DNA of 8,335 nucleotides, taken from Bacteroidales bacterium. GTDB taxonomy: Bacteria > Bacteroidota > Bacteroidia > Bacteroidales > B18-G4. The notes below the pieces were generated by a model. That model was given only the letters and a program-made list of their open reading frames with translations, was not told the DNA's origin and did not search any database. Positions 1 through 5,086 of the stretch are shown one piece after another (positions within the stretch are counted from its first letter, which is position 1; every line of letters starts with the position of its first letter). A program made the position numbers and the translations under genes. The stretch is taken from NCBI GenBank assembly GCA_023132505.1, contig JAGLYE010000055.1, forward strand, positions 1-8,335, given 5' to 3'.

Positions 1-69
1 ACTGAGAGATCCCCTTAGCTTGCTTTTACTTAAGAGACAATTACACCGGACAGTAGAATATTTTTATAG

Positions 70-144
70 TAAATGTTAGCTCAGTTGGTTTAGAGCGCAT
101 GCTTGACAGGCATGAGGTCACTGGTTCGATTCCAGTACATCCCA
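70..144 (+). tRNA. tRNA-Val (anticodon GAC), acceptor 5' end aberrant
   Basis: The cloverleaf can be read directly: D stem GCTC/GAGC (79-82, 93-96), anticodon stem CATGC/GCATG (98-102, 110-114) around loop TTGACAG with anticodon GAC at 105-107, variable loop AGGTC, and T stem ACTGG/CCAGT (120-124, 132-136) with loop TTCGATT. GAC reads the valine codons GUC and GUU. The 3' acceptor strand is ACATCCC (137-143) with discriminator A144. CCA is not encoded, so it would be added after transcription. The 5' acceptor strand is TAAATGT (70-76): its last four bases pair, but the first three (TAA) face CCC, where GGG would be expected. The gene could be truncated or chimeric at its 5' edge, or this could be an assembly joint, so whether the tRNA is functional is uncertain. 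Confidence 0.85.
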
Positions 145-151
145 CAAAAAA

Positions 152-185
152 TGCCCCCCCGAGTACTCGGGGGTTTTTTTGTTTT
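152..185 (+). terminator. Rho-independent terminator after tRNA-Val
   Basis: The self-complementary core CCCCCGAGTACTCGGGGG lies at 156-173 and is followed at once by seven T (174-180) and further T-rich sequence. An A run lies just upstream (146-151). It sits directly after the tRNA, so it should end the tRNA transcript and shield the next operon from read-through. Confidence 0.9.
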
Positions 186-314
186 ATTCCCTCATTTTAT
201 GAAAAAAGCAGAAAAAAAATAAAAATTATTTATTATTTTAGTAGTCTGTAAATCAGCAAGTAAAGGTGCTTCTGAGAGTTATTTTGTAATTAATTTTAAT
301 TTTTTTTTTACCTC

Positions 315-350
315 ACAGGGTTACCTTTTGTCCTTATTCGGTATTAATAA
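315..350 (+). promoter_or_regulatory. Candidate ECF sigma promoter of the peptide-CHAT operon
   Basis: The block ACAGGGTTACCTTTT (315-329) and the block TCGGTATTAATA (338-349) match, with spacing within 1 nt, the sequence upstream of the sigma factor gene on the other strand (4890-4857). If GGTTACC is the -35 element and GTATTA the -10 element, the spacer is 15 nt, slightly short but close to ECF promoters. Transcription would start near 352-356, leaving about 75 nt of 5' leader before the peptide ATG at 428. Assignment to the sigma factor at 4272-4844 is inferred from this shared motif. Confidence 0.7.
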
Positions 351-355
351 GTGTT

Positions 356-375
356 TGAGAGGGTAAAGGCTCTCA
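356..375 (+). promoter_or_regulatory. 5' leader stem-loop
   Basis: TGAGAG (356-361) and CTCTCA (370-375) form a perfect 6-bp stem with an 8-nt loop. The hairpin would lie at or within a few bases of the predicted 5' end of the peptide-CHAT mRNA, a position where hairpins often protect transcripts from decay. The stem is short and may have no role. Confidence 0.35.
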
Positions 376-427
376 TAACATAACTTAATTAAAAGTCTTA
401 ATTCAATAAATTAAAAAGCATTATCAA

Positions 428-541
428 ATGAAAACTTTAACAGAAGACCTCAACAACGTTGCTATCCTGAATGAAATTGAAATGAGTAAGATTTTTGGTG
501 GTGACAATACCACTACCGAAGACGAAGACGTTTGGATGTAA
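428..541 (+). CDS. Short GG-leader peptide, 37 aa
   Basis: ATG at 428, TAA at 539-541. The product starts MKTLTEDL and reads LNEIEMSKIFGG at residues 14-25, followed by the 12-residue tail DNTTTEDEDVWM. The EM-x-x-I-x-GG pattern is the signature of double-glycine leaders, which C39-type peptidase/ABC exporters cut after the second glycine during export of bacteriocins and other RiPP-like peptides. The predicted core (26-37) is strongly acidic (D26, E31, D32, E33, D34), carries three consecutive Thr, and has no Cys, which argues against a lanthipeptide or disulfide peptide. There is no Shine-Dalgarno sequence; the upstream region is A-rich, as is usual in Bacteroidota. It is first in an operon with the TPR-CHAT gene, behind the candidate ECF promoter. 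The role (secreted signal, toxin, CHAT substrate or inhibitor) is not known. No exporter or modifying enzyme is visible in the window. Confidence 0.75.
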   Translation: MKTLTEDLNNVAILNEIEMSKIFGGDNTTTEDEDVWM

Positions 542-569
542 AACTTTTCTATAAAATTTAAGATATATC

Positions 570-606
570 ATTCTTCCGGACAGCGACTTACGTTGTCCGG
601 AAGAAT
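570..606 (+). terminator. Long stem-loop between peptide and CHAT genes (attenuator or processing site)
   Basis: ATTCTTCCGGACA (570-582) pairs perfectly with TGTCCGGAAGAAT (594-606). The stem extends inward by one G-U and two G-C pairs to a 5-nt loop ACTTA, giving about 16 bp in all. The following bases, ATTTATAT, are AU-rich but not a true U tract, so termination would be partial at best. Such an element would let the peptide be made in excess over the CHAT protein, or protect the 3' end of a processed peptide mRNA. The hairpin is seen directly; the role is inferred. Confidence 0.65.
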
Positions 607-658
607 ATTTATATAAGAAATACATAACTTTCTTAACTTTCGTTCCTAATTTAGCTGC

Positions 659-3433
659 ATGGGACGAAGGTTTTTTTTATTCCACATATTTGCTATTCTA
701 TTTATTTTTCCATCCCCTTGCTATTCTTCGGGTGATGATTCCTTAACTATAGAACAAATTAATATACAGGGCAGGCAATTTGCCGATGAAGGTAATTTTG
801 ATGCAGCTGAAAAGGCATTTAATTCCATTCTCCTTATCGACCCCGGTTCTGTCCCGGCCAGGAATAACCTGGGTGTAATCTATAAATTGCTTGGGCGGTA
901 TAATGATGCTTTAAGGGTTTACTCTGAAGCTGAAAGTATTGTAAAAAGGGAATGTGGGTCAAGCTGTCCTGAATTGGCGTCTTTGTATTTGAATATTGGT
1001 ATTATATATAATCAGAAACAGGATTATGAGCTTGCATTGCAATATTTGGATTTTGCAGAGAGCCTGTTCCGTGCTTCAGCCATTCAAACCAGCCAGGCAA
1101 GTTCTGTTTATAATAATATCGGCAATTCATATTTTGGAATAAAGGACTGGCGGAAAGCCCTCCAATCATACCAAAAGGGGATATTGGCGAAGAAGGCATT
1201 AAATTCGAGAGGGCTGGACATTTCTTATGCCAACTGTGCCAGCACATACGAAAACCTGGGAGAATTGGACTCAGCCAGAATGTATTATGATTACTCCATT
1301 GAGTCAAAGATTGAACAGTATGGCCCGGATAATTTTCGCCTGATCAATACTTACAACAATTATGGTGTCTTGCTTCAAAATATGAGTAAAAGCAAGCTTG
1401 CATTGCAGTACCTGTTAAAAGCTCTTGAATTGTCAGGTGAGAATTACCCTGAAAAGCATCCGGAAACAGCAGATTGTCAAAGACGTTTAGGATCATGGTA
1501 CCTGGCAGCAGGTGAGACTGGGAAGGCGCTCGAACATTATCAGAAGGGCATCAATGCAGTGGTTTTCGATTATAATAATATGCATATTTATAGTAATCCT
1601 TTGCAGGGTGATGAGATCATTTCTGAGCCAATATTGCTGGAGATATTGATGGGTAAGGCAAATGCTCTTTCTACGCTATATCAGGAAGAAAGGGATACAG
1701 ATGCCCTGGTGGCTTCACTGGCAACCCTTGAGCTTGCGAATATGCTTACCGAAAAAATGCGTTCTGCATACCTTGGGCAGCAGAGCAAGCTCTTCATAAC
1801 TGAATATGCCAGGACCGGTTTCGACAGATCGATCCGGACAGCTTTTGATCTTTACAGGATTACCGGAGAACTGGAGTATGCCAATAAGGCTTTCGTTTAC
1901 GCTGAAAAAAGCAAATCGTCTGTATTGCTTGCTTCCTTGCAGGATGTGGAAAACAAAAAAAATCTGGGAATCCCCTCTGATCTGCAAATTTTTGAGCAGG
2001 ACCTGAAACGGGAAACTGATTTATACAAGAAAAAACTTTATGAAGAAAGGCAAAGGCTATCCCCTGACTCGCTTAAGCTTGCCAAATGGCAGGGAAAACT
2101 CTTAAACCTGAGTCAGCAACTCGACAGCATCGATAATGTCATACGAGAGAAATTCCCCGAATTTGCCACAAAATACAATAATGAGGTGATTGGCCTTGCC
2201 GGGATAATGGATGGCCTGGAAAGGGACAGGACGCTTGTGGAATACTCATTAAGCGATTCCTCTTTGTTCATCTTTGTGGTTGGCAACGACGATTATTATA
2301 TCACCAGATTAGGCATCGATTCATCCTTTCATGCTCATGTTTATGCATTGAGCCAATTTTTGAGGGATAACGATTTTGCCAATAACTCCATTGCAGATTA
2401 CCGGTCGTATGTGCAAGCGGCATATTCTCTGTATCAGATATTTTTACTGCCTGTTGAGGAGCAGATTAAAGGAAAAAGGCTGCTTATTATCCCGGATGGT
2501 GAACTGGGGTATATTCCTTTTGAGGCATTGCTGACAGACCTGCCCTCAGGGGAGATTATGGATTACAGGACTTTGCCCTATCTCATATATAAATACAGGA
2601 CGAGTTATTCATATTCTGCAACCCTTCTTTTCAGCGATAAGATAAAGCGGGAAAAGCCTGATAAACAATTACTGGCATTTGCGCCGACCTATGAGAATAT
2701 GGATGAGATAAACAGCGATAAGTTCCCCACTTATCGTGATTATTCAATCTACCTGGTTCCTCTCAGGTTTATTTCGAGAGAGATCGAGAGCATCAGCAAT
2801 ATCATAGATTGCGACAGTTATGAAGGTTTTGATGCAACGGAGCAGGTCTTTAAAGAAAAGGCACCGCATTATAATATCCTGCATCTGGCTATGCATACCC
2901 TTATCAATGATGAAAACCCCATGTATTCACAACTGGTTTTTACCTTAAATAATGACACGCTTGAAGAAAATGATGGATTGCTGAATGCTTATGAGATCTT
3001 TAATATGCAGCTGAGTGCCCGTATGGCAGTGCTAAGTGCTTGTAATACCGGTTATGGAAAGCTCCAGAAAGGGGAGGGGATCATGAGCATGGCCAGGGGG
3101 TTTATACATGCGGGAGTACCTACGATCATCATGACCTTATGGGCTGTTGAGGATCAGTCGGGATCTATACTGATGACTAAGTTTTATGAGAATCTGGTTG
3201 AGGGATTAGAAATAGATGAAGCTTTACAGCAAGCAAAACTCCAATACCTGCAGGATGCTGATCAGTTGAGTGCTCATCCCTACCTTTGGTCAGGTTATGT
3301 AAGCATTGGTGATACACATGCATTGATCGTTCCTTTCTTTGGAAATTTATACCGGTTTATCACTGCCATTGTTGGTTTGGGAGTTATCTTATTCCTGATC
3401 TTGCGATATCGAAGGAAAAATGTGAAGGCATAA
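659..3433 (+). CDS. Membrane-anchored TPR-CHAT domain protein (predicted periplasmic cysteine protease)
   Basis: 924 aa. An N-terminal signal peptide (RR at 3-4, hydrophobic 5-17, likely cut near 23-24) supports the ATG at 659. About seven TPRs follow over residues 32-303 (for example NNLGVIYKLLGRYNDAL, 69-85), then more helical TPR-like sequence and a charged, probably coiled-coil stretch around 440-505. The CHAT domain covers roughly 580-880: IIPDGELGYIPFE (610-622), HLAMHT with catalytic His746, and SACNTG with catalytic Cys795. CHAT domains are clan CD cysteine proteases related to caspases and separase. Residues 900-915 form a hydrophobic segment followed by RYRRKNVK, so the protein should be held in the inner membrane with TPR and CHAT outside the cytoplasm. 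It lies 117 nt behind the GG peptide, across a stem-loop, and probably shares its promoter. The substrate is unknown; the peptide and the neighbouring anti-sigma protein are candidates by context only. Confidence 0.93.
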   Translation: MGRRFFLFHIFAILFIFPSPCYSSGDDSLTIEQINIQGRQFADEGNFDAAEKAFNSILLIDPGSVPARNNLGVIYKLLGRYNDALRVYSEAESIVKRECGSSCPELASLYLNIGIIYNQKQDYELALQYLDFAESLFRASAIQTSQASSVYNNIGNSYFGIKDWRKALQSYQKGILAKKALNSRGLDISYANCASTYENLGELDSARMYYDYSIESKIEQYGPDNFRLINTYNNYGVLLQNMSKSKLALQYLLKALELSGENYPEKHPETADCQRRLGSWYLAAGETGKALEHYQKGINAVVFDYNNMHIYSNPLQGDEIISEPILLEILMGKANALSTLYQEERDTDALVASLATLELANMLTEKMRSAYLGQQSKLFITEYARTGFDRSIRTAFDLYRITGELEYANKAFVYAEKSKSSVLLASLQDVENKKNLGIPSDLQIFEQDLKRETDLYKKKLYEERQRLSPDSLKLAKWQGKLLNLSQQLDSIDNVIREKFPEFATKYNNEVIGLAGIMDGLERDRTLVEYSLSDSSLFIFVVGNDDYYITRLGIDSSFHAHVYALSQFLRDNDFANNSIADYRSYVQAAYSLYQIFLLPVEEQIKGKRLLIIPDGELGYIPFEALLTDLPSGEIMDYRTLPYLIYKYRTSYSYSATLLFSDKIKREKPDKQLLAFAPTYENMDEINSDKFPTYRDYSIYLVPLRFISREIESISNIIDCDSYEGFDATEQVFKEKAPHYNILHLAMHTLINDENPMYSQLVFTLNNDTLEENDGLLNAYEIFNMQLSARMAVLSACNTGYGKLQKGEGIMSMARGFIHAGVPTIIMTLWAVEDQSGSILMTKFYENLVEGLEIDEALQQAKLQYLQDADQLSAHPYLWSGYVSIGDTHALIVPFFGNLYRFITAIVGLGVILFLILRYRRKNVKA

Positions 3434-3464
3434 AAAAACCCCCCGATTACTCGGGGGGCTCTTT
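3432..3464 (-). terminator. Terminator between convergent operons
   Basis: An 8-bp stem (3439-3446 with 3451-3458, C6GA/TCG6) closes a TTAC loop. Read on the minus strand it is followed by seven T (complement of A3438-3432), a textbook Rho-independent terminator for the sigma/anti-sigma operon. On the plus strand the tail is only CTCTTTC with A7 upstream, so it may also end the CHAT transcript, less efficiently. The core is nearly the same as the terminator at 156-173. Confidence 0.85.
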
Positions 3465-3504
3465 CAAAAGTCTGTCTTAACTCAATGAAATTTAAAAGTC
3501 CCGA

Positions 3505-4275
3505 TCAATCTCGTATGCTCTTCAGTATATCATGGGCTCTATCCTTGTATGTACTGTTACCAAGACTGATCGTAAGGAATAGCTTTTCTGCTTCAGCATT
3601 ATTATTTAATTTCAGGTAACAGAGCGCGGCGTACCATTCAGCACGTTCCGAGTAAAGGCTTTGTTCGCTCTGAATAATGAATTTAAATGCCTCATCAGCA
3701 TGCAAGTATTTCCCTAATTCAATATATGATATTCCTGAATAGAATCGCACAGGTATATTTTTTTCGTCTGCCTTCAATATCTGGGCAAATAACTCAAGTG
3801 CAGAATCATAATTTTTTTCTTCATATAACTGGAATGCCTGGATCAGGGTGGCATTCTGGCTGTCGGTACCCCTGATGAGCAAGGCAGCATCAGGTTGATA
3901 ATATATTTTGAACAAACTGTCGTTCGACATATTCCCATCCGGGCGCAGGAAATATAAAGAGAGGGATGTAATTATCAGCAATACAACGAATGATGCTGCT
4001 GCGATCCTGGATAATTTATGCCGCAGGATGGTACGTAACAGTCCGGGTTGTTTCTTGTTTTGTGTAAGGTCGTGGACAAGATCGAGTTTCTTTCTCAATT
4101 CTATGACCTCACTTTCCTGGATAGCTTCATCTATTTCCTGGTGAAGTTCGAACTCAGCCATGAGCTCCGGGTCGTCCTTGAGATCCAGGTCGAAGGCCTC
4201 AAGTTCTTCTCCGCTCAACTCCCCACTGAGCTTTTCGTCGATAAGTTCGAACAGATTTTTTTCTAATGTTTTCAT
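3505..4275 (-). CDS. Single-pass membrane TPR protein, probable anti-sigma factor
   Basis: 256 aa. Residues 1-88 are predicted cytoplasmic, highly charged and mostly acidic helices (LSGELSGEELEAFDLDL at 17-33), resembling the N-terminal part of Bacteroidota proteins encoded next to ECF sigma factors. One transmembrane segment lies at about 91-110, with basic residues just before it (RHKLSR, 85-90). The C-terminal part (about 140-250) has roughly three TPRs, such as EEKNYDSALELFAQILKAD at 152-170, and should lie in the periplasm. Its ATG overlaps the sigma factor stop codon (ATGA, 4275-4272), a strong sign of translational coupling. Sigma binding is inferred from operon position and topology; I see no classical zinc-binding HxxxCxxC anti-sigma motif or FecR domain. 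The periplasmic TPRs could sense an envelope signal or bind the TPR-CHAT protein made by the convergent operon. Confidence 0.85.
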   Translation of the reverse strand: MKTLEKNLFELIDEKLSGELSGEELEAFDLDLKDDPELMAEFELHQEIDEAIQESEVIELRKKLDLVHDLTQNKKQPGLLRTILRHKLSRIAAASFVVLLIITSLSLYFLRPDGNMSNDSLFKIYYQPDAALLIRGTDSQNATLIQAFQLYEEKNYDSALELFAQILKADEKNIPVRFYSGISYIELGKYLHADEAFKFIIQSEQSLYSERAEWYAALCYLKLNNNAEAEKLFLTISLGNSTYKDRAHDILKSIRD

Positions 4276-4844
4276 TGTCTTATTTTATTGAATTCAGGGT
4301 CGTTTTTTATCCTTTTTACCAGTATTTCTTTACATTGGAACTTTCTCTTCTTGGCGTACTTTTCACTTCCAAAACCCATGGTTTGTGAGATTTCCTGCAA
4401 TGATTGTTTTGCGAAAAACAACCTGAGCACCTTTTGGCAATCCTCACTTAATGTAAGGAAATGCTTTTGATAAAGTTTGAATCTCTCACTCTTGGGATCA
4501 AAAAATGATCCACCCAGAGGTTCTTCCGCGATCTCAAAATCGCCATCTGCAACCAGCATTACACCTGAAGTCTTGCGCTTTTCAAGCTCCTTTAACCATA
4601 AGTTCTTGACAATTGCGTAAACATATGTTTTAAAAGAGCATGTGATCGCAAAGCTTTTATCGTTCACCTTCCTGTAAATAGCTACAATGGCTTCCTGGAA
4701 AACATCCCGGGCATCTTCTTCATTGCCACTGTTGTTATTTATGAAGGCCTTTACTGAGGGGAAAAACTTCTTGTAGATGTACTCCAATGTATCGGAGTCA
4801 TGCAATCGTATACCCTCCAGTAACGATTCTTCAATGTAATGCAT
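4272..4844 (-). CDS. ECF-type RNA polymerase sigma factor
   Basis: 190 aa from the ATG at 4844. Region 2 spans about residues 20-92: EYIYKKFFPSVKAFI, then DARDVFQEAIVAIYRKV for core RNA polymerase binding, and TYVYAIVKNLWLKELEKRK for -10 recognition. Region 4 spans about 127-182, with LSEDCQKVLRLFFAKQSLQEI leading into the helix-turn-helix for -35 recognition (148-171). It lacks regions 1 and 3, as ECF sigmas do. A longer reading from a TTG at 4895 would put the shared promoter motif inside the coding sequence and add an N-terminus unlike the family, so I prefer ATG4844. It is the first gene of a two-gene operon with the membrane TPR protein and probably directs its own transcription, because its upstream motif matches that of the peptide-CHAT operon. 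Confidence 0.92.
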   Translation of the reverse strand: MHYIEESLLEGIRLHDSDTLEYIYKKFFPSVKAFINNNSGNEEDARDVFQEAIVAIYRKVNDKSFAITCSFKTYVYAIVKNLWLKELEKRKTSGVMLVADGDFEIAEEPLGGSFFDPKSERFKLYQKHFLTLSEDCQKVLRLFFAKQSLQEISQTMGFGSEKYAKKRKFQCKEILVKRIKNDPEFNKIRQ

Positions 4845-4856
4845 CACAGTTCCAAC

Positions 4857-4890
4857 TATTAATACTGATTTTTGAAAAAGGTAACCCTGT
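4857..4890 (-). promoter_or_regulatory. Candidate autoregulated ECF promoter of the sigma operon
   Basis: On the minus strand ACAGGGTTACCTTTT (4890-4876) is followed after 7 nt by TCAGTATTAATA (4868-4857). Both blocks match the motif at 315-349, except for one base at the R position and a spacer shorter by 1 nt. A start about 7 nt past the -10 element would fall near 4850, only some 6 nt before the ATG at 4844, so the mRNA would be nearly leaderless. Confidence 0.7.
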
Positions 4891-5086
4891 TTCAATAAAA
4901 ATTTTTAAACATTTTTTTTCTTAAAAGGCTTAATCAATGAAAATCAGTGTGATAGTTAATAAATAATTTCTACTTCAATGATAAATATACGACAAAATTA
5001 AAATTTTGTTCTGTTTTTCGGCATAATGATTTATTTATTCGCACAAATTATCGAAAAATTAATCTAATTTTAATTAAAATAAGCTT
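4891..5086. other. AT-rich divergent intergenic region
   Basis: This gap lies between the sigma operon promoter and the EEP gene. I see no small gene here. It holds an inverted repeat CAAAATT-AA-AATTTTG (4993-5008) that could be an operator, but it is simple A/T sequence. TAATTTTA at 5065-5072 is one base from the Bacteroidota -7 pattern TAnnTTTG, and lies 14 nt before the EEP start codon without a clear -33 partner. No promoter is assigned with confidence. Confidence 0.3.

Noticed and set aside
72..144. tRNA as an attachment site with a second att copy in the window
   Set aside because: I found no second copy of the tRNA 3' end and no integrase or transposase gene in the window, so an integrated element cannot be shown here.
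428..541. Lanthipeptide or other Cys-based RiPP
   Set aside because: The core has no Cys, and no LanB/LanM/LanC, radical SAM or YcaO gene is present in the window.
437..625. 62-aa open frame on the minus strand
   Set aside because: It overlaps the GG-leader peptide gene and the stem-loop on the opposite strand and has no recognisable family features. The plus-strand peptide explains this region better.
4928..4960. AGGCTTA followed by AAAATCAGTGTGATAGTT on the plus strand, loosely like the ECF motif and pointing toward the EEP gene
   Set aside because: The -35 part has lost GGTTACC, the gap is about 2-3 nt shorter, and the -10 part is GTGTGATA. The match is too weak to claim co-regulation of the EEP gene.
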